A stretch of DNA of 64,000 bases from Bin87 sp965220055. Lineage in GTDB: Bacteria; Chloroflexota; Dehalococcoidia; Lucifugimonadales; UBA3495. The notes beneath the pieces were generated by a model. It was not told the origin of the DNA. It searched no databases and saw nothing but the letters and a program-made list of their open reading frames with translations. Position 1 is the first letter of the stretch. Each line of letters opens with the position of its first letter. The stretch spans positions 2,418,001 to 2,482,000 of the forward strand of contig CBDCPE010000004.1 in assembly GCA_965220055.1 (NCBI GenBank), in the 5' to 3' direction. Positions 24,335 through 33,850 of the stretch are shown here, one piece after another. Both the position numbers and the translations under genes were made by a program.

Positions 24335-26551
24335 ATGGCCACGCCGCAGACCTACACCCCCGATGGGCACCGACTGGCTGCATCCCTGCCGGCAATATAC
24401 GCCGGTCACCCTGACGCGCACGGACTACCGGCAGCCCGTCGTATTGCGATCACCGCTGCCGAGTTGATCGGTTCATGTGACCTGGCGGTAGATCCGACGG
24501 TGGTGAACACCGCCGCGCTGCTGCACCTGGCTGGTCGTCGGGAGGACGTGAACCGGGCGGAAGCATCGGTTGCCCTAGCCTCAGCGTGGTTGCGAGGGTC
24601 GGGTGGGCCTGAACTCTACATTGCGGCGGTAGCGAGCGCTATAGAGGGAGCGTGGTCGGAAGCGTCTGAAGACGACAATGGCAGGTTGCTGCGGGATGCC
24701 GCGCTCCTGGACTTGGTGACTGTAGAAAGGCACGCCGATGCCTTGCGGGAAGTCCCGCCAACAGGCCGGCTGCGGGAAGGCTACTTGTCTGACTACCGGC
24801 GAGAATGCTTGGCGCCGGCGTTGCGGGTCAGGGAGTTCGTGATCGTCGCAGGCGCGACCGCGATCTATGACCAACGGATGCCCAGGCTGGCGGCGTGGCT
24901 GGACGAACAACCTGCCAGTTTGGCACCGGAAGAATGGCGACGCCTCGTTGAGGTTTGCGAGATAGAACAAGGGGTGGAGCGACTGCTCACTGGGGAAGAC
25001 CCGGCGCTGGTTCGCTCCGAGATGCCGGCCCGGGGTCTACCTTACGCGGAATACCGGGGACGACAGCGTGCCGTAATTGCCGGTAGCCACGACCGCATCC
25101 TGGAGTTGACCCACGCGCGCATCGAGGCGTCGCGCAACGTGGCAGCCGAGAAATACCTGGAAAGCGATACCATCCACAAACCGGCGGTGGAGGAAAACCT
25201 GTTCGTCGGAGCCCGACGTCGCGCCCGGCAACTCGGATTGTCGGCGGAGACTGCGGAAGACATCGCACGTCTCCTACTGTCCAATGCCCGCGAGGTACAG
25301 GAGCGGACGCTCAACGACATCGCCCAACGCCTGAGCCGGCTGCACGGCCAGATTCTGGACGCCGACTCACCTGAGACGCGCACCGAAGAGGCGGATATCG
25401 CCATCCCTTCGCTGGTGGTTCGCACCGGCGATCAGCCGCTGGCCCGCGAGAATGAGTTGATCAAGGAGCTGCGGGTTACCGGTTTGAACGAAGCATATCC
25501 CGATCAGCGTGAAAGGTTAGTCCAGTGGTTCGAGTCGCCGCACCCCTACATGAAGACGGGGATGATCGTCGGCAGTCGCGACGCCGACCTGTTCCTGCAG
25601 GCGCTGACCGACGGCCAACGGTGCAAGGTTATCGCGACGGTTCCGATTGATGGCCCAATGCACTTGGGGAATGGGTCGTTGGTCAACATGCTGGCCTACT
25701 TCCAGAATTTGGGGGCGGATGTTGAGTTGGGTTTCCGCGACGAACTGGGAGAAATTGGCCAAGCGCGCCGAGCCATGCAAGACGCTCTGCTGACGATGTT
25801 TGCCGCCGGCCTTGACCCTGACCGCACCAACGCGTATCTACAGCAGGACAGCCCGGGCATCGTCAGAACGGCGTTTGAACTGGGCGAAGCGATTCCGCTG
25901 AGCGTGTTGAACTCCGCTTTGGGGCTTCGTCTGAGGGACAGTGCCACCGATACATTCCGGCCGCTGCTGCGGTTGTCCGACATTCTGCATCCGCAATGGC
26001 CGGACAGCGGTGGTCCGTGTCGAACGCTGGTGCTGGACGGGATCGGCGGTGACGTTTACGTGCGGATGGCCCGGAACGTGGCAGAACGGTTCGGTCTGAT
26101 CAAACCGTCTGCGCTGTATCTCCGGATGATGCGCGGCCTGACCACCTACAACGACCCGCGCACGGGCAGCGCGGTGGAGGTGATGACGAACGCCGTACCA
26201 GCCGGCCGCATCGCGTACGATGATGACCACCAGGACGTCCGCCGCCGGGTTGGTCGCGCGTACACCGGAGGCCGCGGAACTCTGGAAGAGCAGCGCGAAC
26301 TGGGGGGCAACCCGGATCCGAGGGTCTGCTCGGTGTCGAGCCTGCACGCCTTTTTCGCAACCCCGGACCCGGACCAGTACGCGCAGCTGCAATCACAGTG
26401 CCGTTCAGGCGAGTTGTTGTGTGGGGAGTGCAAAGCTTCCGCCACAGACGGCCTGCTAGAATATCTGCGGGAACATAGGCAGCGACGGGACAACCTGCCC
26501 GACGGGACGGTGGATCGTGCGCGCCGCGTGGCCGGTTTGGCCACCGACTAG
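24335..26551 (+). CDS. Fusion of degenerate HD-like, chorismate-mutase-like and archaeal-type TrpRS-like domains
   Basis: A 738-residue protein, numbered from ATG 24335. Residues ~25-140 look like an HD-phosphohydrolase helix bundle (H29, AALLH) whose HD pair reads H64-L65. Residues ~243-330 fit a type II (AroQ) chorismate mutase: R245, R262, K273, E286 and Q322 fall at the spacing of E. coli R11, R28, K39, E52 and Q88, but R51 and D48 are replaced by Val and Lys. Residues ~370-720 align with archaeal/eukaryotic tryptophanyl-tRNA synthetase: KTGMIVGSRDADLFLQAL, TGG-TLEEQRELGGNPD (644-661) and SGELLCGECK are hallmark pieces. HIGH reads HLGN (443-446) and KMSxS reads VMTNA (616-620), so aminoacylation is doubtful. 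It lies 153 bases before the normal trpS. An aromatic-amino-acid sensor or tRNA-related regulator is a guess. Confidence 0.7.
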   Translation: MATPQTYTPDGHRLAASLPAIYAGHPDAHGLPAARRIAITAAELIGSCDLAVDPTVVNTAALLHLAGRREDVNRAEASVALASAWLRGSGGPELYIAAVASAIEGAWSEASEDDNGRLLRDAALLDLVTVERHADALREVPPTGRLREGYLSDYRRECLAPALRVREFVIVAGATAIYDQRMPRLAAWLDEQPASLAPEEWRRLVEVCEIEQGVERLLTGEDPALVRSEMPARGLPYAEYRGRQRAVIAGSHDRILELTHARIEASRNVAAEKYLESDTIHKPAVEENLFVGARRRARQLGLSAETAEDIARLLLSNAREVQERTLNDIAQRLSRLHGQILDADSPETRTEEADIAIPSLVVRTGDQPLARENELIKELRVTGLNEAYPDQRERLVQWFESPHPYMKTGMIVGSRDADLFLQALTDGQRCKVIATVPIDGPMHLGNGSLVNMLAYFQNLGADVELGFRDELGEIGQARRAMQDALLTMFAAGLDPDRTNAYLQQDSPGIVRTAFELGEAIPLSVLNSALGLRLRDSATDTFRPLLRLSDILHPQWPDSGGPCRTLVLDGIGGDVYVRMARNVAERFGLIKPSALYLRMMRGLTTYNDPRTGSAVEVMTNAVPAGRIAYDDDHQDVRRRVGRAYTGGRGTLEEQRELGGNPDPRVCSVSSLHAFFATPDPDQYAQLQSQCRSGELLCGECKASATDGLLEYLREHRQRRDNLPDGTVDRARRVAGLATD

Positions 26552-26704
26552 GATAACCCTCCGCAGCCGGCGCATTCTCACGACGTGTGACGCTGGCGGG
26601 CGTCTGAGTGCGCTCGCCTGGACGCTCATCCACAACGATGGTGGAACCCCATCGGGGCGCTTACATCAAACATTGCTTATAGATACCGCAGGAGACCAAC
26701 GGTT

Positions 26705-27721
<1,017 letters not shown>

Positions 27722-27767
27722 GCGGCCGGTCCATCCGGTACCGGAAGGACTTGCCATATCCATGAGC

Positions 27768-27799
27768 AGGGGCGCCCGCAAGGGTTGCCCCTACTTTTG
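27768..27799 (+). terminator. AGGGGC...GCCCCT hairpin terminator after trpS
   Basis: AGGGGC (27768-27773) pairs with GCCCCT (27787-27792), with an inner CCC/GGG stem capped by GCAA, and is followed by ACTTTTGT. It shares arms with the hairpins at 3957 and 8271. Confidence 0.75.
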
Positions 27800-27878
27800 T
27801 CACCGTGTTAGCGTAGGGTGACCGCGCCGAGTTTTCGTGCTCGGCGTTTTTGCACCCTTTCTAATCGGAGTGAACGAT

Positions 27879-29108
27879 ATGGCAGGTAATCCGCGAGACA
27901 AGTATTGCATCGTCGGCGTAGGCGAAACTGAGTATAGCCGCGCTTCTGGCCGCACCACGCGCGCCATGGGCGCTGAGGCGATCCGCAACGCGATGAACGA
28001 TGCGGGACTGACGCCCGACGATGTAGACGGGATGCTCAGTTACCATGGCGGCGATTCCACGCCGTCCACGTCCATCCAGTATGACCTGGGCCTCCGGCCG
28101 AATTTCTATATGGACTGCTCGGGTGGGGGGTCATCCACGGAGGCGCTGGTCGGTTTGGCCATTGGAGCCATCGAGGCGGGCATGTGCGACGTGGTTGCCA
28201 TCTTCCGCTCGATGAATGGCTACTCCAGCATTCGCATCGGTGGGACCGGCGCGCGGGCGTCTGCTCCAATCGGTGGACTGGATCTGATGAAACGGCCCTA
28301 TGGACTCATCAGCGCGGTGCAGCAATTTTCATACACCTTCACGCGTCACATGGCCGAGTACGGCGTGAAGAGTGAGGACCTGGCTGCCATCAAGGTCGCC
28401 CACTCCAACCACGCGTCCAACAACCCGAAGGCGTTGATGAAACACCGGGTGACCGTGGACGACGTAATGAACTCTCGCTGGATTATTCGGCCGGTGGCCC
28501 ACCTGCTGGACTGCTGCCTCGAAACCGACAACGCGACCTGCGTGATCGTAACCTCGGCGGAACGCGCCAAAAACCTCAAGCACAAGCCGATCTACATTAA
28601 GGGAGTGCAGGGTCGCGGCACCAAGCCGGGCGGCGATTTCCACTACCAGCATGGGCCCATCTCCCGGGTGGCTGGCCACTACATCGCGCCGCGCATTTTC
28701 GACCTGGCCGGCGTAAAGCACGAGGATGTAGACCTGACCGGTTGCTACGATGCCTTCACCTACACGGTGATGCTGCAATTTGAGGACTACGGTTGGTGCG
28801 AGAAGGGCGAGGGCAAGGATTACGTCACCAGCGGCATTATCAACCTGGGTGGGAAGCGGCCTAACAACCTGAGCGGCGGCCACCTGTGCGAGGGCTACAC
28901 CCACGGGATGAACATGGTGATCGAGAACGTGCGGCAACTGCGCGGGACCGTGGACGATTACTGCCCTGGTGCGACCGAGGGCGACCACACCTACGACTAC
29001 GACGAGGGCGGTTGCCGGCAAGTGCAGGATGCCAAGATCAGCATGAACATGGGTTGGGGGACGCCGGCGGTCGGCAGTTCCGTCATCATGGGCAACGTAC
29101 TCAGTTAG
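27879..29108 (+). CDS. Thiolase family protein (SCP2-type)
   Basis: A 409-residue thiolase-fold protein. KYCIVGVGETEYSR near the start, MDCSGGGSSTEALVGLAIGAI at the nucleophile helix, the TGCYDAFTYTVML block and NLSGGHLCEGYTHGMN at the catalytic His/Cys loop place it in the non-degradative, SCP2-like thiolases that pair with an OB-fold protein. GGAG 8 bases before ATG 27879 sets the start. It is followed 25 bases later by its usual Zn-ribbon/OB-fold partner. Probably part of acyl-CoA chain cleavage in the breakdown of a hydrophobic substrate. Confidence 0.85.
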   Translation: MAGNPRDKYCIVGVGETEYSRASGRTTRAMGAEAIRNAMNDAGLTPDDVDGMLSYHGGDSTPSTSIQYDLGLRPNFYMDCSGGGSSTEALVGLAIGAIEAGMCDVVAIFRSMNGYSSIRIGGTGARASAPIGGLDLMKRPYGLISAVQQFSYTFTRHMAEYGVKSEDLAAIKVAHSNHASNNPKALMKHRVTVDDVMNSRWIIRPVAHLLDCCLETDNATCVIVTSAERAKNLKHKPIYIKGVQGRGTKPGGDFHYQHGPISRVAGHYIAPRIFDLAGVKHEDVDLTGCYDAFTYTVMLQFEDYGWCEKGEGKDYVTSGIINLGGKRPNNLSGGHLCEGYTHGMNMVIENVRQLRGTVDDYCPGATEGDHTYDYDEGGCRQVQDAKISMNMGWGTPAVGSSVIMGNVLS

Positions 29109-29133
29109 GCGCCTCGGAACAGGGAGAAGGACA

Positions 29134-29643
29134 ATGCCGAACTATAACTACCGGGGCATCGCGCTGAGCATCCCGGAGAACGACTCTGAATACAAGGGCT
29201 ACTTTGAGGCGGCGGGTGAAGGTCGCCTGGTGGTCAAGAAATGTTCCGATTGCGGCCTGCTGCGCGGCGAGCCCGGTCCGGGATGTCCGTGGTGCACGTC
29301 ACTGAACTGGGAGTGGCAGCAGGTATCGGGCAAGGGCACCATCTACTCCTATCAGGTGGTGGCCCACACGGTGATTCCCAGCTTCCGCGACCTGACGCCC
29401 TTCGCCATCGTGCTGGTGGAACTGGACGAGCAGCGGGGGCAGCCGACTGAGTTCGATGGCCTTCGCATCACCGGCAACCTGGTGGATGCCGACTTCAACA
29501 TGGAGAAAGAAGAGGGCGTCGGGATCGGCAAGCGGGTGGAAGTCGCATTCCAGCCGGTGGAAGAGGGGTTCATGCTGCCGCAATGGCGGCTGATCGACGA
29601 GCCTGACCAGGGTTTCACCTGGTCGCACGAGGTTCCGTCCTGA
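29134..29643 (+). CDS. Zn-ribbon/OB-fold acyl-CoA-binding protein (DUF35)
   Basis: A 169-residue partner of SCP2-like thiolases. A rubredoxin-like Zn-ribbon is formed by CSDC and CPWC about 12 residues apart, followed by an OB-fold (GTIYSYQVVAHTVIPSF, FAIVLVELDE, VEVAFQPVEEG). In characterised systems this protein clamps the acyl-CoA onto the thiolase or aldolase. GGAGAAGG precedes the ATG. It is the second gene of the pair and ends in a hairpin that begins at its stop codon. Confidence 0.87.
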   Translation: MPNYNYRGIALSIPENDSEYKGYFEAAGEGRLVVKKCSDCGLLRGEPGPGCPWCTSLNWEWQQVSGKGTIYSYQVVAHTVIPSFRDLTPFAIVLVELDEQRGQPTEFDGLRITGNLVDADFNMEKEEGVGIGKRVEVAFQPVEEGFMLPQWRLIDEPDQGFTWSHEVPS

Positions 29644-29681
29644 GTGATATGCAGCCCTTTGTGATGGCTGTATATCACTCA
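29641..29681 (+). terminator. Long hairpin starting at the OB-fold gene stop
   Basis: TGAGTGATATGCAGCC (29641-29656) pairs with GGCTGTATATCACTCA (29666-29681), 15 of 16 positions matching, across a 9-base loop. The first three bases are the stop codon. There is no T-run, so it may terminate, protect the 3' end, or both. Confidence 0.6.
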
Positions 29682-29758
29682 GCCTAAGCATGGGATTTGA
29701 TTGTCCACACAGTGCCGCATACAATCATCGCAACACCACAACGCAGGAGCGTACCAAA

Positions 29759-30463
29759 ATGACGACCGCAATCCACGACCTAGCGGAACGAGTGGCAATC
29801 GCGGCGGTCACCAAAATCTACGGACCAGTTGACGACAATTTCAAAGCCAGGTTCAGGCACAACTTTCAAGCCAGGCTGAATTTGAAGGAACACAAATACC
29901 CGATTTACGACGCGGTAAACACTGCTTTCCACGAAGTATTTGAAGCGGGGTTCAACGCTGCGGTGGCGACCAGCGCCGCCTCCGGCCTCCCACAAATGCA
30001 AACAGGCCAAGGATGGAACACGCCAATCAGCGCGGAGTGGCAAAACACCATTGACGAAGTAGCGACACAGGCGGCATACGAACACTTCGACGCCGCCCAA
30101 CAGCTTTTCGACAGCGGTCAACCGCTGATAGCGGCCGAACGCCTGACCGATGCTATTACCGCCTCAATCGCCGCCATCGCTGCCCGTAAAGGTTGGCCTC
30201 ACTCGAACGACATGGACATCGCCAACGCAGTGACCGCTCTGGCCACGGGGCAAATGCCAGACGAAACCGCTGACCTTTACGAACTGATGCGATCAGCTTC
30301 GGATCAGGGACAAGATTTATTCAGTGCTTTCGGAGCTGCAATGGGACAACCCGATGCAGTACGGTTCGCCTACTACAGCAGCGCCGATGGGTCTGGCGAC
30401 GCGCAACGCTTCGCCAGGGACACCGTCCATCTTGCCAATTGGATAGCTGGTCCGATATCGTGA
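29759..30463 (+). CDS. PaREP1-like protein, divergent
   Basis: A 234-residue protein. Its second half (FDSGQPLIAAERLTDAITAS near 117-136, then ARKGWPHSND) follows the same pattern as the PaREP1-like proteins at 30460 and 15476, but WGA and the HxNFY motif are lost. The first half (FKARFRHNFQARLN, TAFHEVFEAGFNAAV) is helical and unrecognised. AGGAG 9 bases upstream supports ATG 29759. Its stop overlaps the start of the next gene (GTGA), so the two are made together. Function unknown; HEPN-superfamily relatives include RNases and toxin-antitoxin partners. Confidence 0.55.
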   Translation: MTTAIHDLAERVAIAAVTKIYGPVDDNFKARFRHNFQARLNLKEHKYPIYDAVNTAFHEVFEAGFNAAVATSAASGLPQMQTGQGWNTPISAEWQNTIDEVATQAAYEHFDAAQQLFDSGQPLIAAERLTDAITASIAAIAARKGWPHSNDMDIANAVTALATGQMPDETADLYELMRSASDQGQDLFSAFGAAMGQPDAVRFAYYSSADGSGDAQRFARDTVHLANWIAGPIS

Positions 30464-30834
30464 CCACTCTGGAACAAAGCCAGCATATTGCAGTCATCAG
30501 GGAGTTTGGCAGCCGCGCCAATACGGAGTTCGAGACGGGCAACGAATTCATAGCAGCTGAAATTCTTTGGGGAGCATTCGCGCACGGCCTCATTGTTGTC
30601 GCAACGCTCAATCAATGGCGTTACACCAGTCACGAATCACTGAAACACGTGGCTCGCAACCTTGCCCAAACGCAGAGCTTACCGCGTTGGCAGTCGGACT
30701 TTGCATATGCCGAGCGGCTCCACATACACTTCTACCACGGACATTTGGGCCCGTTGGGACTGGCCCAAGCCAGAACCGCGACTAGATTGGCCATAGGCAG
30801 ATTGCTGGATCTGTTTGAAAACGAATACCGCTAA
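30460..30834 (+). CDS. PaREP1/HEPN-like protein
   Basis: A 124-residue PaREP1-type protein: ETGNEFIAAEILWGAFAHG with WGA at 37-39, HESLKHVARNL, and AYAERLHIHFYHGHLG (83-98), close to the LHxNFY signature. It resembles the protein at 15476 along its whole length. The GTG at 30460 overlaps the preceding stop by 4 bases. The run of His around ER-LHIHFYH could serve as an RNase or metal site, but the usual HEPN Rx4-6H motif is not certain. Confidence 0.62.
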   Translation: MTTLEQSQHIAVIREFGSRANTEFETGNEFIAAEILWGAFAHGLIVVATLNQWRYTSHESLKHVARNLAQTQSLPRWQSDFAYAERLHIHFYHGHLGPLGLAQARTATRLAIGRLLDLFENEYR

Positions 30835-30849
30835 GCACGGAGCATAACA

Positions 30850-31123
30850 ATGAAAAGTAGTGCTAGCAACATCGGCTGCAAGCATGATGATATTGCGCAT
30901 GATAGCCTGTTCGTTACCAACCGATGAAGAGATTGAGAATAAAAGCGAAGAAATTGCAGGCCATTTTATGGCAGCACTATTTTCCAGCACTTTTAGTGCG
31001 GGATATGAGAGGATCGTGTATAGATTTATCGAAAAATGGCCGGAAGCTAAAGCATTGGATCCTGATCACAATGCCAGCAATCACAGTAAAATATCAGAAT
31101 TGGAAGATGCTGGCTGCGAATAA
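30850..31123 (+). pseudogene. Small hypothetical gene, possibly frameshifted
   Basis: GGAG precedes an ATG at 30850 that opens MKSSASNIGCKHDDIAHD and stops after 25 codons at a TGA near 30925. In another frame, from about 30918 to 31123, the sequence reads TDEEIENKSEEIAGHFMAAL, FSAGYERIVYRFIEKWPEA, a plausible helical protein without a good start of its own. A single indel near 30910-30920 would join them. The region is less GC-rich than its neighbours. No family is recognised. Confidence 0.3.
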
Positions 31124-31172
31124 TCCTACCCTGGGAAGGTAGCCAGGGCCAAGAGTGGACATTTAGAACCCG

Positions 31173-31589
31173 CTAACCAACCGCGTTCCACATCTCGTAG
31201 CCGATTTCTTTGCTGATGAGGCCGTCGCGCATCTCGAAGATGTGGACCAGACGCATCTCCACCTGCGTCCCTGGAGACAGCGGCAGGTATCCCTCGCCGG
31301 TCAGACGGAACCGGACGACGCTGTCGTCCACCACCCGGTCGTCGGTGGCAAAGCGCTGTAGGTTCTCGAACTCGACGTCCTGCATCTTGGCGAACATCTG
31401 CGTGTAGTTGTCGGCCACGGCGCGCTTGCCTTCAAATCGCAATCCGCGGGCCGGGGCTTCCCACACCACGTCGTCGGTGTACAGGTCCAGCGCCGCCTCC
31501 ACCTCGTTGGTTGCTTCGGAATGAAAGTGGGCTTCGACGGCAGCCAGGTTGGCTGCGATGATTTTGGGGTTCTGGTTCGACGAGGACAT
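31173..31589 (-). CDS. SnoaL-like/nuclear transport factor 2-fold protein
   Basis: A 138-residue cone-shaped alpha+beta protein. AAVEAHFHSEATNEVEAALDLYTDDVVWEAP is the usual first half, split by GLRFEGKRAVADNYTQMF, and the end VHIFEMRDGLISKEIGYE is typical of polyketide-cyclase-like SnoaL proteins. Members bind or isomerise small hydrophobic molecules. GGAGGAG lies close upstream of the ATG at 31589. It is transcribed away from the acetamidase gene, with 102 bases between the two starts. Confidence 0.75.
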   Translation of the reverse strand: MSSSNQNPKIIAANLAAVEAHFHSEATNEVEAALDLYTDDVVWEAPARGLRFEGKRAVADNYTQMFAKMQDVEFENLQRFATDDRVVDDSVVRFRLTGEGYLPLSPGTQVEMRLVHIFEMRDGLISKEIGYEMWNAVG

Positions 31590-31691
31590 GGCGGCTCCTC
31601 CTCTTGTTGGGTTTCTTGACACCCTAGGGCCTACCGATAGCATCCCGGCAGGCGGCCACAGGATACGGGGTTGCTGAGGAGGCGAACAGCT

Positions 31692-32801
31692 ATGCAGAGC
31701 ATCACAATCGACCGCAGCAAGCCCCTGCGCGAGGAGTCTAACACGGGGCACAACCGTTGGCATCCGGACATATCGGCCGTCATAGAGGTGGACGAGGGCG
31801 AGGAGGTGGTGCTGGAAACCCGTGACGCATTTGACGGTCAGATGCGACCCGGTGTCACTGAAGCCGATTTCGCGGGGATGGACGCGGGCGTGATCCATCC
31901 CCTGACCGGGCCGGTGGCGGTGAAAGAGGCGGAACCCGGAGACCTGCTGGAGATCGAGTTCGTGGACATCCAGCCACAGCCCTACGCTTTCAGCGTCATC
32001 TTCCCCGGCTTCGGGTTCCTGCGGGACGTTTTCACCGACCCGTTCATGGTGCACTGGAGCATTGCTGACGGATTCGCCACCTCGGACCAGATACCGGGCG
32101 TTCGGGTGCCGGGGGCTTCGTTCATGGGCGTGTCAGGCGTTGCTCCTTCCCACGCGCAGTTGGAAGAGTGGACCCGGCGGGAGGCGGAGTTGGCGTCCCG
32201 CGGCGGTGTGGCGCTGCCGCCGGACGCGGGCGGCTCGGTTCCGATAACCGGGGTCGGGGCAACCCACGGCATCCGGACGCTGCCGCCGCGCGAGAACGGG
32301 GGCAACTTTGATGTGAAGCAACTGTCCACTGGCTCCAAGCTCCTGCTGCCGGTGGCGGTTGACGGCGCGCATTTTTCCACTGGGGACGCCCACTTCGCGC
32401 AGGGGGACGGCGAGGTCTGCGTCACGGCGGTCGAAATGGGAGCGACGTGCACGGTGCGGTTCCGGTTGCTGAAGGGCGAGGCGGAACGGCACAACATTCG
32501 CTGGCCCCGTTTCAGCCGGGAGGATTACTACATTGCGCCGGAATGGGCGGCGCCGCGGCGGTTCGTCGCCACCATGGGGATGCCGGTAAGGGACGATGGG
32601 GTCAACGAGGGGGAGAACCTGACCTTGGCGTGCCGCAACGCCATCCTCAACATGATCGACCTGCTACAAGAGCGCGGTTTCTCTCGCGATCAGGCCTACG
32701 TAATCTGCAGCGTGGCGGTGGACCTGAAGGTGAGCAACGTGGTGGACGTGCCGAACTACGTGGTGTCGGCGTTTTTGCCGGAGGATTTATTTGTGGGGTA
32801 G
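31692..32801 (+). CDS. Acetamidase/formamidase family protein
   Basis: A 369-residue FmdA/AmdA-type amidohydrolase releasing ammonia from short amides. The conserved GHNRWHPDI start, IHPLTGPVAVKEAEPGDLLEIEF, NGGNFDVKQL and GAHFSTGDAHFAQGDGEV metal/substrate loops, and RNAILNMIDLL are in family order. GAGGAGG 9 bases upstream of ATG 31692 fixes the start. Likely supplies ammonia or formate/acetate from organic amides. Confidence 0.88.
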   Translation: MQSITIDRSKPLREESNTGHNRWHPDISAVIEVDEGEEVVLETRDAFDGQMRPGVTEADFAGMDAGVIHPLTGPVAVKEAEPGDLLEIEFVDIQPQPYAFSVIFPGFGFLRDVFTDPFMVHWSIADGFATSDQIPGVRVPGASFMGVSGVAPSHAQLEEWTRREAELASRGGVALPPDAGGSVPITGVGATHGIRTLPPRENGGNFDVKQLSTGSKLLLPVAVDGAHFSTGDAHFAQGDGEVCVTAVEMGATCTVRFRLLKGEAERHNIRWPRFSREDYYIAPEWAAPRRFVATMGMPVRDDGVNEGENLTLACRNAILNMIDLLQERGFSRDQAYVICSVAVDLKVSNVVDVPNYVVSAFLPEDLFVG

Positions 32802-32984
32802 TCAGCCACTAGGCATTCGCTTTGTGCGATAAAGCTTGAGGTAGTGAAATTTCCCAGCCTCTTGGACCCCGACGAATAACGTGAGACCCGAAGCAACGTG
32901 AGATCGATCGTTCCCGGCGTATAGCCACTAACTCGATCCAATCTAACCTTGAGATTGAGAACCGAACTTAAAGACGAACACGCC

Positions 32985-33665
32985 ATGATGGGATACGATT
33001 TGCAACATTTGTGGGGGAACGGCCCGGTTCGCGCCTTCATCAGCCACGTTTCCGCTCATAAAGAGTTGGCCCATGATTTGAAACAACATTTGAGCACTCT
33101 CGGTGTAGCGTCGTTCGTTGCCCACGATGATATCGAACCCATGAAAGCATGGGAAAGTGAAATCGAGAAAGCTCTCCTGAGTATGCATGTTTTGCTGGCT
33201 CTAATGTCCGCAGACTTCAGAAACAGCAAGTGGACTGACCAAGAAGTGGGCGTTGCTGTCGGACGCGGAGTGCGTGTCGTTGCTTTCCGTATGGGCACGG
33301 ACCCTTATGGATTTATCGGCAGGTATCAAGCATTTTCCGTAGGGAACGAGCCGAGTCGCATGGCTTCAGAGGTATTTCGATATTGGCTTCGCGGCAACGA
33401 CCCGAATGTTGAAGCCGTCGACGCTTACATTCAGGCCGTAAGCGGTGCCGAGAATTTTGCAACCTCCAACAGGCTTGCTGCCTACCTAGACTGCATTCCA
33501 CAATTGTCGGCGAACCAGGAACGTGCCTTGGTTTGTGCATTCAACGGAAATGATCAAGCACATTACGCATGGAAATTGAAAAGTGCGATGGTTGATTTTC
33601 TCCTGCGCACCACCGGCCACAACTATGAATTCGACGGTGTAAATTTGCGAAGTCTACACGCATAG
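32985..33665 (+). CDS. TIR-domain protein
   Basis: A 226-residue protein with an N-terminal TIR fold: RAFISHVSAHKELAHDLKQHL, VASFVAHDDIEPMKAWESEIEKAL and LLALMSADFRNSKWTDQEVG. Glu59 in WESEI matches the catalytic Glu of NAD-cleaving TIR domains. Residues 130-226 form an uncharacterised helical C-terminus. Bacterial TIR proteins often act in anti-phage defence as NADases, but no usual partner gene lies beside it. Base composition is less GC-rich than neighbouring genes, hinting at transfer. Starts at 32985/32988 (ATG) or 32949 (TTG) are possible. Confidence 0.78.
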   Translation: MMGYDLQHLWGNGPVRAFISHVSAHKELAHDLKQHLSTLGVASFVAHDDIEPMKAWESEIEKALLSMHVLLALMSADFRNSKWTDQEVGVAVGRGVRVVAFRMGTDPYGFIGRYQAFSVGNEPSRMASEVFRYWLRGNDPNVEAVDAYIQAVSGAENFATSNRLAAYLDCIPQLSANQERALVCAFNGNDQAHYAWKLKSAMVDFLLRTTGHNYEFDGVNLRSLHA

Positions 33666-33684
33666 TCGTACCGTGTTAGCCGGC

Positions 33685-33730
33685 AAAGATATGGGCGAGG
33701 GACGGCGGTGTGGTCCTCGCCCATATCTTT
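33685..33730 (+). terminator. Long hairpin terminator after the TIR gene
   Basis: A perfect 16-bp stem (AAAGATATGGGCGAGG / CCTCGCCCATATCTTT) with a 14-base loop lies 20 bases after the stop. The descending arm ends in TCTTTCTC, giving a short T-rich tail. It may also serve the convergent CoA-transferase genes. Confidence 0.75.
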
Positions 33731-33850
33731 CTCGTGTGGTGGCTGCCTTTTGTCAGCGCGTACGACCCTCTTTCCTAGCGCCGAAAGGGCGACCAATCTG
33801 GTTTTGCCGCAATCACAGTCGCTAACCCGACCTTCGAGAAATGATGGTGC

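Noticed and set aside
26637..26653. T-box-like GATGGTGGAACCCCATC upstream of trpS
   Set aside because: The TGGA would pair with UCCA, not the GCCA end expected of bacterial tRNA-Trp, and the 153-base spacer shows no stem I specifier loop.
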